A stretch of DNA of 25,748 nt from Rhodospirillaceae bacterium (GCA_028819955.1 JAPPKP010000081.1:1-25748), one strand, 5' to 3'; numbered from the stretch's first letter, positions 1 to 8,759 are shown. The notes: generated by a model not told the origin, from the letters alone. Program-made: numbers and translations.

Positions 1-301
1 CGTGGGCGAGGCGCTTGTAGTGATTGTGCACGGCGACGGAGAGCACGCGCTTGGCATGGTCCTGACCGATCACGTAGTCGGCCAATACCTCACAGATCTC
101 GGAGGGGGTCGGTACGCCGTCACGGCTCTTGACCCGGGCGCTCTTGTGCTCCTCCCGGATAATGTCCATGCAGAGCTCAACGCACTCGTCGCAGATGAAC
201 ACGGTCGGCCCCGCGATGAGCTTGCGCACCTCGTGCTGGCTCTTGCCGCAGAAAGAGCAGTACAGCGTGTTCTTCGAATCGCCGCCGCTGGACTTGTTCA
301 T
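1..301 (-). CDS. clpX: ATP-dependent Clp protease ATP-binding subunit ClpX, N-terminal part (cut by window edge)
   Basis: This is the first 100 residues of ClpX, the AAA+ unfoldase that feeds substrates to ClpP in the cytoplasm. The translation begins [20 protein letters not shown]. It shows the zinc-binding domain with two CxxC pairs (CSFCGKS and CDECVELC), followed by the conserved linker and the start of the AAA+ module ([20 protein letters not shown]). The ATP-binding site would lie beyond the edge. The start at 301 has only a weak GGAG upstream, but the N-terminus matches the family. It lies downstream of clpP on the same strand, the usual order. The 223-base gap to clpP leaves room for its own promoter. 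Confidence 0.95.
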   Translation of the reverse strand, partial: MNKSSGGDSKNTLYCSFCGKSQHEVRKLIAGPTVFICDECVELCMDIIREEHKSARVKSRDGVPTPSEICEVLADYVIGQDHAKRVLSVAVHNHYKRLAH

Positions 302-482
302 GTCCGCTCCGTACCGTCGCTTGCCGAGGCTTGCCCGCTTAGGTCGCCCTCAGGCTCGCGACGCTCTTCTCCAGACAACCCGAACTCCGTGAGGTTGGCA
401 AACACCCTGGCCCGTGTCTAGGCCCAACATTCGGTGAAATCCAGGCCCCATATCTAGTGCTTTCCGGCCCAATTTTGCAGGT

Positions 483-501
483 CGGATGCACCACGCATCC
501 G
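483..501 (-). terminator. Hairpin between clpP and clpX
   Basis: A perfect inverted repeat (CGGATGC / GCATCCG, five-base loop ACCAC) lies about 24 bases after the clpP stop. There is no T tract on the minus strand, so it is not a classical intrinsic terminator. It may instead be an mRNA 3'-end stabiliser or an attenuator between clpP and clpX. The rest of the 302-524 gap shows nothing further that I can identify. Confidence 0.35.
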
Positions 502-524
502 CCTGCTCCAGCCAACTGCGGCCT

Positions 525-1184
525 CTAGCCTCCCTTCTTGGTACCGCCCTTGGGCTCCGAGTCGTCTGGGGTCTCGGGCCGCCGTGCCACCACATCATCC
601 ACGATACCGAAGTCCTTGGCTTCGTCGGGAGTCATGAACTTGTCACGCTCCAGGTTTTCTTCGATGATCGCAAGGTCCTGGCCGGTATGGCTCACGTAAA
701 TTTCATTGAGGCGCTGGCGCAGCAACAGGATTTCCTTGGCGTGAATCTCGATGTCGGTGGCCTGCCCCTGAAAGCCGCCGGAGGGTTGATGCAGCATGAT
801 CCGCGCATTGGGCAGGGCGAAGCGCTGCCCCTCGGCGCCTGCCGCAAGCAGCAGCGAGCCCATGGACGCCGCCTGGCCGATGCAGAGCGTCGCCACCGCC
901 GGGCGCACATACTGCATCGTGTCGTAAATCGCGAGCCCGGACGTCACGAGGCCGCCGGGGCTGTTGATGTAGACGGAGATGTCCTTGGTCGGATTCTCCG
1001 ATTCCAGGAACAGGAGCTGCGCGGTTATCAAACTCGCCACCTCATCGCCGATGCCGCCGGTGAGGAAAATGATCCGCTCCTTGAGCAGGCGCGAATAGAT
1101 GTCGTAGGCGCGCTCGCCCCGGTTGGTCTGCTCCACGACCATGGGCACGAGGGTGTTGGCGTAGGTGTCGACGATATCCGCCAT
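525..1184 (-). CDS. clpP: ATP-dependent Clp protease proteolytic subunit ClpP
   Basis: This 219-residue protein is the serine peptidase subunit that forms the tetradecameric barrel capped by ClpX or ClpA. The catalytic triad is visible as Ser107 (in GQAASMG), His132 (in MLHQPSGG) and Asp181 (in ERDKFM). The spacing equals that of E. coli ClpP. INSPGG at 73-78 is the oxyanion-region loop. A short charged C-terminal tail rich in Gly and Lys follows the core, as in many alphaproteobacterial ClpPs. The start at 1184 is preceded by GGGAG at good spacing. It lies only 26 bases after tig on the same strand, so the two are probably co-transcribed. Confidence 0.97.
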   Translation of the reverse strand: MADIVDTYANTLVPMVVEQTNRGERAYDIYSRLLKERIIFLTGGIGDEVASLITAQLLFLESENPTKDISVYINSPGGLVTSGLAIYDTMQYVRPAVATLCIGQAASMGSLLLAAGAEGQRFALPNARIMLHQPSGGFQGQATDIEIHAKEILLLRQRLNEIYVSHTGQDLAIIEENLERDKFMTPDEAKDFGIVDDVVARRPETPDDSEPKGGTKKGG

Positions 1185-1210
1185 GACGTTCTCCCTTCCG
1201 GCGGGTCGGA

Positions 1211-2647
1211 TCAGCCCGATTCGCCGGGCGCGGCGCTGTCGCCCTCGCCGGCTTCGGTCGACTCGCTCTCGCCGGCAGCAGGTTCTTCGGATTTCGACGG
1301 CTTTTCGTCTTCGTCCGGGTCGCGCAGCAGCGTTTCCACGTCCACCACCTCATCAGAGACCGTGGCGAGCTCGCTGAGGAACGCGATCACCTTGTCCTCG
1401 AACACCGTTGGGCCGAAGCGCTCCAGCGCCTGCGGCTGGCTCCTGTAGTACTCGAGGAGTCGCTGCGGCTCGGGATGCCCGCGGGCGCTCGTCATGGCGG
1501 CGCGGAGCAGATCCTCCTGCTCGACCGATATGTCGTTGGCCCCGCCTATTTCCGCGATCAGCAGACCGAGGCGCACCCGCCTTTCGGCAATCCTGCGAAA
1601 CTCGTCTCGCGCTTCGTCCTCTGGTTGATCGAGGATTGTGGCGATCTCCGCTTCGGCTCGTTTTGCGTCGTTCTCGATTTGTTGCCACACGGCGTCGAAC
1701 TCACGCTCGACCATGCCGGGCGGTACGTCAAACTTGTAGCGCTCGTCGAGGACATCGAGCAGCGAGCGCTTGAGGCGGGCCTGGGAGGCTTGATCGTACT
1801 GCTCCTGAATCTGCGCTCGCACCGCGCCGCGCAGCTCGTCCAGGTTCTCGGCGCCCCGGCGTTCGGCGAAGGCGTCGTCGAGCGCGGTCGGCAGCCGCTC
1901 CTGCACCTCCTTGACCGTGATCTTGAAGACGGTCACCGCCGCTGCCGCTGCGGACTGATCCTGCTCACCGGCTTCCGAGTCGGGCGTCTCGGGCGCGACG
2001 GTCACTTCACGCTCCTCGCCTGCCTGAGCGCCGACGAGCTGCTCCCTCATTTCCGGCAGGAGCGCTTCGGTATCGAGCTCCAGCGGCACGTCCGTGCCGC
2101 TCCGCTCGGGCGCAGGCTTGCCGTCGACCTCGACGGCGATGTCGACCAGAAGCTGGTCGCCTTCCTGGGCCGGACGCGGCGTCTCGACCGGCTCGAAACG
2201 CCTTTCGGCCTCGGCGAGTCGACCGAGCGCCTCCTCCACCGCGTCCTCGGTCACCTCGGCCTTGAGCCGGGTGACGGTGAGGTCGGAGAAGTCGCCGAGC
2301 TCGATGGTCGGCAACACTTCCATCCCCATGGTGAACTCGAGATCCTTGCCCTCGTCGTAGGCCGTGATTTCGATCTCGGGCTGCATGGCCGGGCGGAGCG
2401 CGCGCTCCGCCAGGACCTCGCGCGAGCGTGTCTCGATCGTCTGTTGCAACACCTCGCCCAGCACGCGCGGCTGAAAGCGGCGGCGCACGATCGAGAGCGG
2501 CACCTTGCCGCGCCGAAAGCCCTTCATGGTCACGGTCTTGCGCAGCTCGTCGAGCTTGCCCTCGACCTCGGATTCGAGATCGGCCGCCGGCACCGTCACC
2601 TTGAGCTCACGCTTCAGCCCCTCCGAGAGGGTTTCCGTTATCTGCAT
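1211..2647 (-). CDS. tig: Trigger factor, ribosome-associated chaperone
   Basis: This 478-residue protein is a ribosome-bound chaperone that meets nascent chains at the exit tunnel. The N-terminal ribosome-binding domain carries the signature GFRRGKVP at residues 43-50. A central FKBP-like domain (about 150-250) and a long helical C-terminal substrate-cradle domain follow, ending in an acidic Glu/Ser/Ala tail. The FKBP-like part is atypical. The usual aromatic-rich PGFE segment reads PEMR, and the later segment holds a low-complexity Asp/Gln/Ala stretch, so prolyl isomerase activity may be lost. The start at 2647 fits the conserved [14 protein letters not shown] beginning, but no strong ribosome binding site lies directly before it. 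A tiny upstream reading frame overlaps this start and may couple translation. Confidence 0.96.
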   Translation of the reverse strand: MQITETLSEGLKRELKVTVPAADLESEVEGKLDELRKTVTMKGFRRGKVPLSIVRRRFQPRVLGEVLQQTIETRSREVLAERALRPAMQPEIEITAYDEGKDLEFTMGMEVLPTIELGDFSDLTVTRLKAEVTEDAVEEALGRLAEAERRFEPVETPRPAQEGDQLLVDIAVEVDGKPAPERSGTDVPLELDTEALLPEMREQLVGAQAGEEREVTVAPETPDSEAGEQDQSAAAAAVTVFKITVKEVQERLPTALDDAFAERRGAENLDELRGAVRAQIQEQYDQASQARLKRSLLDVLDERYKFDVPPGMVEREFDAVWQQIENDAKRAEAEIATILDQPEDEARDEFRRIAERRVRLGLLIAEIGGANDISVEQEDLLRAAMTSARGHPEPQRLLEYYRSQPQALERFGPTVFEDKVIAFLSELATVSDEVVDVETLLRDPDEDEKPSKSEEPAAGESESTEAGEGDSAAPGESG

Positions 2648-2661
2648 GGTCGAATGCTCAT
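2638..2661 (-). promoter_or_regulatory. Seven-codon upstream reading frame overlapping the tig start
   Basis: An ATG at 2661, preceded by GGAG at a spacing of six bases, opens a frame reading MSIRPCR and stops at TAA 2640-2638, just inside tig. The tig ATG itself lacks a well-placed Shine-Dalgarno sequence. The short frame could therefore deliver ribosomes to tig by termination-reinitiation. This is inferred from layout only. Confidence 0.25.
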
Positions 2662-2681
2662 GTCGTACTCCGCATGGCCAA

Positions 2682-2707
2682 TGGCGCCCGTCGGGAGGCG
2701 GGCGCCA
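2682..2707 (-). other. Inverted repeat between tRNA-Leu and tig
   Basis: A nine-base-pair stem (TGGCGCCCG / CGGGCGCCA) with an eight-base loop lies between the tRNA 3' end and tig, both on the minus strand. No T tract follows. It could be a processing site or weak terminator separating the tRNA from the tig transcript. Confidence 0.4.
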
Positions 2708-2714
2708 CCGGCGA

Positions 2715-2799
2715 TGGTGCGGGCGAAGGGACTCGAACCCCCACGGCCTTAGCCACGTGGTCCTAAACCACGCGCGTCTACCAATTCCGCCACGCCCGC
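2715..2799 (-). tRNA. tRNA-Leu (anticodon UAG)
   Basis: This is an 85-base tRNA with an encoded CCA end. The acceptor pairs GCGGGCG with CGCCCGC and the discriminator is A. The anticodon arm is CGTGG, loop TTTAGGA, CCACG, giving anticodon TAG (reads CUA). A long class II variable arm and a TTCGAGT T-loop are present. It lies directly upstream of tig on the same strand. Confidence 0.96.
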
Positions 2800-2859
2800 G
2801 CGCCCCCGGCCAATCCTAGGATCGTAAAGCGCTCCGGAGCCGGAGCGGCTTCGGGCGCC

Positions 2860-2889
2860 CTATAGCACAGAAGAGCGCCGATAAGCCAA
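2860..2889 (-). promoter_or_regulatory. Candidate promoter for tRNA-Leu
   Basis: TTGGCT at 2889-2884 and CTATAG at 2865-2860 (preceded by TG) form a plausible -35/-10 pair with about 18 bases between them. They lie about 60 bases before the tRNA-Leu 5' end. A GC hairpin (GCTCCG / CGGAGC, 2831-2846) would fall in the leader. The match is moderate and untested. Confidence 0.3.
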
Positions 2890-2951
2890 GACGCCGGCCG
2901 CCGTCGTTTCCGACTTGAACGATGGCCCGTGGACTGATGGTATCGCGCCCT

Positions 2952-3041
2952 GGATGGGTGGCCGAGCGGTCGAAGGCACCGGTCTTGAAAACCGGCAGGG
3001 GCGCGAGTCCCTCGTGGGTTCGAATCCCACCCCATCCGCCA
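2952..3041 (+). tRNA. tRNA-Ser (anticodon UGA)
   Basis: This is a 90-base class II tRNA with encoded CCA. The acceptor pairs GGATGGG with CCCATCC and the discriminator is G. The anticodon arm is CCGGT, loop CTTGAAA, ACCGG, giving anticodon TGA (reads UCA). A long variable arm and a TTCGAAT T-loop follow. It is divergent from tRNA-Leu. A transposase remnant starts immediately after its 3' end. Confidence 0.97.
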
Positions 3042-3418
3042 CTCCACTTAGATAACTCTTCGCTTCCGAATAACATTTTGGGTCTTGCCTGGCTCAGGGG
3101 ATTTTGTCGGAGGTAGCGTAGCAGGGTTTTGTACTTGTCGGCTTTGCGATGGTCGAAGCGCCATTCGGTTTCCTTGAGGTGCAGGTGGAAGGTGTGCCGA
3201 GGGAGGCCCTTCAACTTCGCCAGGCGGACCTTTGCCAAACCCCAGAAGCCTTCGATGCCGTTGATGTGGACGGTGCCGTTGGCGAACTCGTCCTTGGAAT
3301 GATCGACGCGGAAGCGACCGTAGCCGAGATCGACCAGCCCGTTGTAGCCGCGCCAGCCATCGGAGTTGATGACGGTGCTGGAGTCCACCCGGCCGCGGAT
3401 GATGCCCTGCAGGGTCGG
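3042..3418 (-). pseudogene. IS1595-family (ISXO2-like) transposase, C-terminal remnant
   Basis: The minus-strand frame reads about 125 residues of an ISXO2-like DDE transposase core. It contains INSDGWRGYNGLVDLGYG, then IEGFWGLAKVRLAKLKG (the last catalytic region with the HxN-IEGFW motif), then HLHLKETEWRFDHRK. A TAG lies in frame just upstream at 3421-3419. The N-terminal zinc-ribbon and the first part of the catalytic domain are absent, so the element is broken at its 5' side. At the 3' side the frame has no stop of its own and runs into the tRNA-Ser gene. The boundary therefore falls within a few bases of the tRNA 3' end. It is not expected to be functional. Confidence 0.75.
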
Positions 3419-3419
3419 C

Positions 3420-3527
3420 TATGCGGGGGCCCGCTCGGCACGGGAGATGGCCCGGCGCTACGCCGAGCGCGCGGGTAAGCCGTGGCCGGTGCCGGTGCGT
3501 GACGCGCTGCAGCACGGATATCGGTGA
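3420..3527 (+). pseudogene. Unrecognised gene scrap (C-terminal end only)
   Basis: Starting exactly where the transposase remnant ends, the plus strand reads about 35 codons (YAGARSAREMARRYAERAGK and onward) to a TGA at 3525-3527. There is no start codon or ribosome binding site. The composition (Arg/Ala-rich amphipathic helix, then a PWPVPVRDAL-type tail) looks like the end of a real protein, but I do not recognise the family. The 42 bases before the helicase gene end at 3570 hold nothing I can identify. Confidence 0.3.
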
Positions 3528-3569
3528 CCCGTGCGTTAGAGCACCCTTCGATCGCTCGTGGCCTCTCGG

Positions 3570-5567
3570 TTAGCGAGGCTCGAACACCAGTTCGGGAACC
3601 ACCACCTCCCAGGCGTTGCACTTGATGGTGTCGTGAAACTTGGGGTCGGTGTCCTTGCGGCTCCAGCCGACGACGGCGAACACAGTGGATGCGCGGCAGC
3701 GCATGCCCGCCGGCGGCTTGAAGCCCTTGGCAAGACGGCCCACGGCCCTGCCCTTCTCATCCAGCAGCAGCCAGCGCCCGTGATGTGAGGGGCGCGTCAC
3801 CAACGGGTCACCGGGCTTGAGCGCGGCGATGGCGCGGTGGATCGGATCGCGCTCGCCCCGGCGGCCGGCAAAGCCCAGGTCCACGTCCTCGAGCGTGGCC
3901 CGCACATGGCGATACAGGAGTTCAGGCGAAGCAGGCGGTAGCGCGGCCGGCGCGCGATGGACCGCCGAGGGATGGTCGATCAGCGCATCCTGCATCCGGT
4001 GAGGCCCGCCGAAGCGCGCGAGCGCGAGGGTCTGCTTGGCGCGTGTCATGGCGACGTAGTAGAGGCGGCGCGGCGCGTCCGGGTCCTCGTTGGGATCGCG
4101 GCGCTCCCAGCCGCCGTCCAGCACCGCCACGTGGTCGAACTCCAGCCCCTTGGCGCCGTAGGAGGTGACCAGTAGCAGCCCCTGCTGGCGTCGGCGTATC
4201 TCGCGGCCCCACTCTGCCAGCCACTCGATGACGTGGTCCACCGGCGCCTCGCCGCCCCCGGTCTCCAGCGCGTGCTCGTCGATGGCTTGGCGCAGCAGGT
4301 CGTGCCAGGGATCGCGCGGCCGGGACTTGGCCCACGCCCGCAGGGCCGCCCCATCGACGACGCGGGGCTCTCGCGCTCGCAGCCAGGCGGCGAAGGCGCG
4401 GGTCTCGCGCAGGCGCCAGAAGCGCGGAATCTCCTCGTCCCCCATTTGCGCCCGAACGGCGTGCACCTTGCAGTAAGCGCGCACCGGCTCCAGGTACTTC
4501 CACTCGCGCGCGATCACCGCGCAGCGCGACCAGTCAAGATCGGAACAGAGCGATTCGAGGCGGAGAAACTCGCCCATCACGTCCTGCGCCTGCGCGACCG
4601 GATCGCGACTCGCCGGGAGAATCTGAACGCGCCCCCGCCCCACCGAGTCGAGCGCCTGCCACGCGCCGCCCAGCGGGTCCTTGGCGCGCACCTTGTCGAT
4701 GTGAATGGGATGCCCGGCCTTCATTCGTTCCCGCGCCGGCTCGATCACGGCGTTGGCCGCTGCGATGATGTGGCCCGTGGAGCGGTAGTTGTCGACAAGG
4801 TGCCTGGGCTTGGGCCCGTAGTCCTCTTCGAAGCGGCGGATGAACTCGACCGAGGCGCCCCTGAAGGCATAGATGTTTTGGTCGTCGTCGCCCACCGCAA
4901 AGAGGGTGAGCTTGCCGTCCTCGTCCTCCCGCGTGCGCCCGGCGAGTGCCGAGATCAGGTCGTACTGCGCCCCGTCGATGTCCTGATACTCGTCCACCAG
5001 GATCCAGCGGAAGCCGGCCAGCAGCCGCTCCCGCTGCTCGTCGGCCTCCTCCGGCAGCAGGTCCTCGCCCTGCAGCAGCGCCGTCGCCCGGCGCATCACC
5101 TCGTCGAAGGTGCTGTCGTCGGGGGTCTCCGCCCGGCCGGTGAAGCTCGCGCCGGCGAGGCGCATGGCGAGCCCGTGGCAGGTGAGCACGGTCACGCCGC
5201 GCGCGTCGTCGCCGATCAGCGCGCGAAGTCGCCGGCGGATGTCGGCCGCCGCGTGGCGGTTGTACGCGAGCGCCAGGATGCCCCGCGCATTCTCGCGGCG
5301 TACGCGGACGAGGTAGGCGATGCGATGCACCAGCACCCGCGTCTTGCCCGAGCCGGGGCCGGCCAGCACCAGCACGTTGGTCTGCTCGCGGTCGTCGGCG
5401 ACTATGCGCTGCTGGATGGGGTTGCCCAAGCGCTCGACGATGTCCCGCCACGAGTCGGGCGTGGTCTGGCGGCCGATCTCCCTGTCCCGGCCCGGCAGCC
5501 AGCGGTCGAGGAACGTACCTTCCTTCAGCGTGAAGTAGTCCTTCGCCAGTCGCATGGCGTCCCGCAT
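3570..5567 (-). CDS. UvrD/Rep-type superfamily 1 helicase (second half of a split RecQ-UvrD fusion)
   Basis: These 665 residues carry all key UvrD-type motifs. They are Walker A GPGSGKT at 70-76, DEYQD at 192-196, GDDDQNIYAFRG at 226-237, TSYGAKGLEFDHV at 468-480 and YYVAMTRAKQ at 503-512. A C-terminal module ending CNAWEVVVPELVFEP follows. The ATG at 5567 has no convincing ribosome binding site and lies 15 bases after the stop of the RecQ gene in the same reading frame. In related bacteria the two parts form one protein of about 1,700 residues, and the linker here (HGLDT, then MRDAMRLAKDYF) reads like its uninterrupted joint. The gene could be a separate product, a readthrough product or part of a broken gene. 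Confidence 0.9.
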   Translation of the reverse strand: MRDAMRLAKDYFTLKEGTFLDRWLPGRDREIGRQTTPDSWRDIVERLGNPIQQRIVADDREQTNVLVLAGPGSGKTRVLVHRIAYLVRVRRENARGILALAYNRHAAADIRRRLRALIGDDARGVTVLTCHGLAMRLAGASFTGRAETPDDSTFDEVMRRATALLQGEDLLPEEADEQRERLLAGFRWILVDEYQDIDGAQYDLISALAGRTREDEDGKLTLFAVGDDDQNIYAFRGASVEFIRRFEEDYGPKPRHLVDNYRSTGHIIAAANAVIEPARERMKAGHPIHIDKVRAKDPLGGAWQALDSVGRGRVQILPASRDPVAQAQDVMGEFLRLESLCSDLDWSRCAVIAREWKYLEPVRAYCKVHAVRAQMGDEEIPRFWRLRETRAFAAWLRAREPRVVDGAALRAWAKSRPRDPWHDLLRQAIDEHALETGGGEAPVDHVIEWLAEWGREIRRRQQGLLLVTSYGAKGLEFDHVAVLDGGWERRDPNEDPDAPRRLYYVAMTRAKQTLALARFGGPHRMQDALIDHPSAVHRAPAALPPASPELLYRHVRATLEDVDLGFAGRRGERDPIHRAIAALKPGDPLVTRPSHHGRWLLLDEKGRAVGRLAKGFKPPAGMRCRASTVFAVVGWSRKDTDPKFHDTIKCNAWEVVVPELVFEPR

Positions 5568-5585
5568 GGTGTCGAGGCCGTGCTA
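5568..5585 (-). other. In-frame TAG and five-codon linker between RecQ and UvrD parts
   Basis: Reading the minus strand, the RecQ frame ends GCC TTC GCC TAG. It then continues without a frame change as CAC GGC CTC GAC ACC into the ATG of the UvrD part. One single-base change would restore a continuous frame of about 1,700 codons from 8678 to 3570. TAG is used as an ordinary stop elsewhere in the window (clpP, the first RraA gene, the NIPSNAP gene), so genome-wide reassignment is unlikely. Confidence 0.9.
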
Positions 5586-8500
5586 GGCGAAGGCCGCCAT
5601 GACGTGGACCTGCAGGACCTGCTCTTTGTAGTGGAGGGCGAGGGGCTCGAAGTCGGTCTTGGCGAAACCGCGCCTCTCGCCCTTGGCGAGCCGGACGGTC
5701 ATGGCCGGGCGAAAGACCGCGAGACCCTTGTTGAGGCGGATGACCTCAAGCTCGTGCAGCCACATGAGCGCGCGGTCGAGGAGCTTGTTGGGGTGCCTGA
5801 CCCTGCTCTTCAGGGCGAGGTCGGACTCGATTGCCTGCAAGAGCGCGCCGAGGGTGGTCTCGGCCAACAGGTCGGTGCCCCGACTCCCCTGCGGCAGCTG
5901 GGGCTCTGCGAGCAGATGCTCCAGCAGGAGTCTGGCAGCCTCGCGCCGAAGTTCCGCCGTCTCCTCCAGCGCCGCCCATTCGCGCTGCAGCGTGATGCGC
6001 GCCGTCTCCGCGTCCTGCTTGCGCACCGAGAGGCTGCCGGCTGCGCCGTCCTCGCCGCGGCCGTCATTGGCGATGCCACGCACGATGCGCCAAAGCCGCT
6101 CGGGCAGCGGATCGGCCAGGCCCTGGTCGCGCAGTACCTGCGACGCGATTCGCAGATGCAGAAGCGCCGTGTCGCCCTTGCCATGATCGTGAGCGTGTTC
6201 CCGCATGTGCGCGATGAGTTCGGTCTCCAGCGCCGCTGCCTGCTCCAGGCGCCTCCTGGACGAGCGCTCGACGCCTGCGTGGACGAACGCGGTGATCACC
6301 GTCTCGTTGCTCACGATGCCGAGGCGCTCCAGGTCGTAGAGCGCACCGCGCACGCCCTCGGTGCTCAACCCTGTGAGCGCCATCAGCTCGTCAGTGCTGA
6401 TGCTCTCGTCCTTCCCGGTCGCGATCAGCTCCTCGGCGATTCTCAAGAGTTGGCCCTGATAAGGGTCCGCAATTCTCTCGCGTTCAAGTCGCCGTCTGGC
6501 CTCCTCGACCGTCTCCACCCGGAGCGACGAGGGAAACACGTGGACGACGTTCTCCTCCCGGCTCAGCAGGTCGGCTTCTTCCAGCCAGGCGATGGCGGTG
6601 CGCACGCGCGTGTCGTCGGTGGCGGAGTCGCGGACGAAGGCCTTTTCCTCATCCTCGCCCAGGATCTCGCCGGCGGTAGCCACCACGTCGCCTTTGAACC
6701 GCTTCTTGCGGTCGAGGTTGCGGATCGCCCGGAGGACGCCGTGGATTTCCTGCCGTGTGAGCCGCGTGTGCGCCGACAGGCCAAACTGGCGCTCCACGTC
6801 GTCCGGTGCGTAGAGCAGCACGCAGCGCGCCGGCTCCCGGTCCCGACCGGCGCGGCCCGCCTCCTGGAAATAATTCTCCAGCGAGCCGGGGATGTCGGCG
6901 TGGACCACGAGGCGCACGTCCGGCTTGTCGATGCCCATGCCGAAGGCGTTGGTTGCCGCGATTGCACGGAGCTCGCCCGCGATGAAGCGCTGCTGCACGT
7001 CCTTCTTGGTCTCAGGCGGCACGCCCGCATGGAAGTGGTGGGCCGCCACCTCTTTCAGTTGCAGGAACTCCGCCACTTCCTCGCTTCGCCGTTGCGTCGC
7101 GCAATAGACGATAGCGCCGCCCGAGGTATCCGGCGGCAGATGGGACTCCAGGACTTGGTGGATGTGGGCGAACTTCTCGCCGCCTGTGGTCGGGATCACT
7201 TCAAAGTTGAGGTTGGTGCGCTCGGCGCCGCCGTCGAAGACCGCGAGCTCGATGCCGAGCTTCTCCCGGAAGTGGCGGACGATGTCCTCGCGCACGTCAG
7301 GCTTGGCCGTGGCGGTGAGGCAGAGCAGCGGCGGGATCGGTTCTGAACCCGCCTTCTCGCGGATGAAGCGGCTCACGTAACGGTAGTCGGGCCGGAAGTC
7401 GTGGCCCCAACGCGAGAGGCAATGGGCTTCGTCCAGCACCCAGCCGCCGATCTCGCGCTGGTCCAGTGCACGCCGCAGGGAGCGGCTGCGAAGCTGCTCC
7501 GGCGCGATCAGGAGGATGCCCGCGCCGCCGAGGCGGACGCGCTCCAATGCCTCGGCCCGCTCGGGCATGGAGAGCATCCCGTTTACGGTCACGCAGCACT
7601 CGATCCCGTGCCTTTCCAGCCCCGTCACCTGGTCCGCCATCAGCGCAACCAGGGGCGAGATCACCACCGTCAACGCGCCGGTCTTGTCGTAGTGTGAGAT
7701 CGCGGGGATCTGGTAGCAGAGCGACTTGCCCGTGCCGGTGGGCAGGATGCCGAGTGCGTGCCTGCCGGCCATGGCCTCCTCGACGATGGCCTGTTGCATG
7801 GGACGGCCGTCGTCGTGCGTCGGTTCCGGACGGAAACCGTCGAAGCCGAACCAGCGCTTCAGTTCCCTGCGGGCGTCGTGCCGTTCCCGGCACCAGCCGC
7901 AGGCGGGGTCGGTGCAGGCCATGTCCCTCAGCCGGCGCACGAGGCCCCCGGCCTCGGGGAACTGGTGGCGCACCCAGGGCGGCATCACCGAATCGCCGCC
8001 GGCGACCGAGAGCCAGGCCAGCGCGTAGGCCAGCGCCCAGCCGGCCCTTACGGTGTTGATTACCAGCTCGCGCGCTTGGGTGGCGCAGGCGGTGTCCTTC
8101 ATCCTGCGCCCGATCGCCACGCGGGCCTCGGCGTCGGCAGGCCGGGTCGTGCCACGAAGGTCCGCGAAGAACTCGTCGAGAGCACTGTCCACGCCATCGG
8201 GCTCGGGCGTAGTCAGCGAGTGCCATGCGGTCAGCAGGTCTGGATCGGCCTTTCCAAGCGCCTCACGCTGCTCACCGAAGACCTTCAGCGCCAGGCGGGC
8301 GTCGAGCTCGGGGTCGTTGATGCGCCCGCGCACGAGAGCGCCGTCCTGATAGTGCTTGACAAGGCTGTGATAGGGATTGCGTGGGAAGGCCAGCGGACTG
8401 AGCCGAAGCGTGTCGATGACCGGCAGGTTGAGCAGGCGCAGGTCGGGTTTCGCCGCCCTCAGATGGGGCAGATCGAATTCGATCAGGTTGTGACCGAGGA

Positions 8501-8678
8501 GGAAGGTGACGCCGTCGGCGAGCGCGTCGAGCCTCGTTAGTTGCGATGCCGATCCGCCGCCGTGGTACCCGTGGCCGGTGTCCCCCCGCACCGCGCCGAA
8601 GGCGTGGATGCGGCCGTCCTCCTTGCCGACCTCCAGGTCGAGCGAGAGACAGCGAGCCTTGAAGGGTTCGTTTCGCAT
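5583..8678 (-). CDS. DEDD exonuclease-RecQ helicase (first half of a split RecQ-UvrD fusion)
   Basis: This is a protein of 1,031 residues with two enzymatic parts. The N-terminus looks like a DnaQ-type 3'-5' exonuclease: SLDLEVG with Asp14 and Glu16, LLGHNLIEFDLP with Asp69, then a His/Asp-containing third motif near 103-126. A Cys cluster (CTDPACGWC) near 255-263 precedes the superfamily 2 helicase. That helicase shows LPTGTGKS at 312-319, DEAH at 416-419, LTATAKPDV, and the RecQ hallmark GMGIDKPDVRLVVH with QEAGRAGRD. A long helical C-terminal region follows. I chose the ATG at 8678. A GTG at 8747 would add 23 low-complexity residues, and neither has a clear ribosome binding site. The frame ends at TAG and continues into the UvrD part. 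The likely role is DNA repair or recombination. Confidence 0.88.
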   Translation of the reverse strand: MRNEPFKARCLSLDLEVGKEDGRIHAFGAVRGDTGHGYHGGGSASQLTRLDALADGVTFLLGHNLIEFDLPHLRAAKPDLRLLNLPVIDTLRLSPLAFPRNPYHSLVKHYQDGALVRGRINDPELDARLALKVFGEQREALGKADPDLLTAWHSLTTPEPDGVDSALDEFFADLRGTTRPADAEARVAIGRRMKDTACATQARELVINTVRAGWALAYALAWLSVAGGDSVMPPWVRHQFPEAGGLVRRLRDMACTDPACGWCRERHDARRELKRWFGFDGFRPEPTHDDGRPMQQAIVEEAMAGRHALGILPTGTGKSLCYQIPAISHYDKTGALTVVISPLVALMADQVTGLERHGIECCVTVNGMLSMPERAEALERVRLGGAGILLIAPEQLRSRSLRRALDQREIGGWVLDEAHCLSRWGHDFRPDYRYVSRFIREKAGSEPIPPLLCLTATAKPDVREDIVRHFREKLGIELAVFDGGAERTNLNFEVIPTTGGEKFAHIHQVLESHLPPDTSGGAIVYCATQRRSEEVAEFLQLKEVAAHHFHAGVPPETKKDVQQRFIAGELRAIAATNAFGMGIDKPDVRLVVHADIPGSLENYFQEAGRAGRDREPARCVLLYAPDDVERQFGLSAHTRLTRQEIHGVLRAIRNLDRKKRFKGDVVATAGEILGEDEEKAFVRDSATDDTRVRTAIAWLEEADLLSREENVVHVFPSSLRVETVEEARRRLERERIADPYQGQLLRIAEELIATGKDESISTDELMALTGLSTEGVRGALYDLERLGIVSNETVITAFVHAGVERSSRRRLEQAAALETELIAHMREHAHDHGKGDTALLHLRIASQVLRDQGLADPLPERLWRIVRGIANDGRGEDGAAGSLSVRKQDAETARITLQREWAALEETAELRREAARLLLEHLLAEPQLPQGSRGTDLLAETTLGALLQAIESDLALKSRVRHPNKLLDRALMWLHELEVIRLNKGLAVFRPAMTVRLAKGERRGFAKTDFEPLALHYKEQVLQVHVMAAFA

Positions 8679-8759
8679 TGCGGCCGCAGCCAGACCGTTC
8701 GATTCGTCCCGGTTCGGTTCGGTACAAAATTCGAAGGTATTTTGCACGCCGCTGGATCA

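Noticed and set aside
483..501. Classical intrinsic terminator after clpP
   Set aside because: The stem is good but no T tract follows, so it is only reported as a hairpin with low confidence.
4233..7346. Plus-strand open frame of over 1,000 codons opposite the helicases
   Set aside because: It is an antisense shadow of the two helicase genes caused by high GC; it has no domain features and no ribosome binding site.
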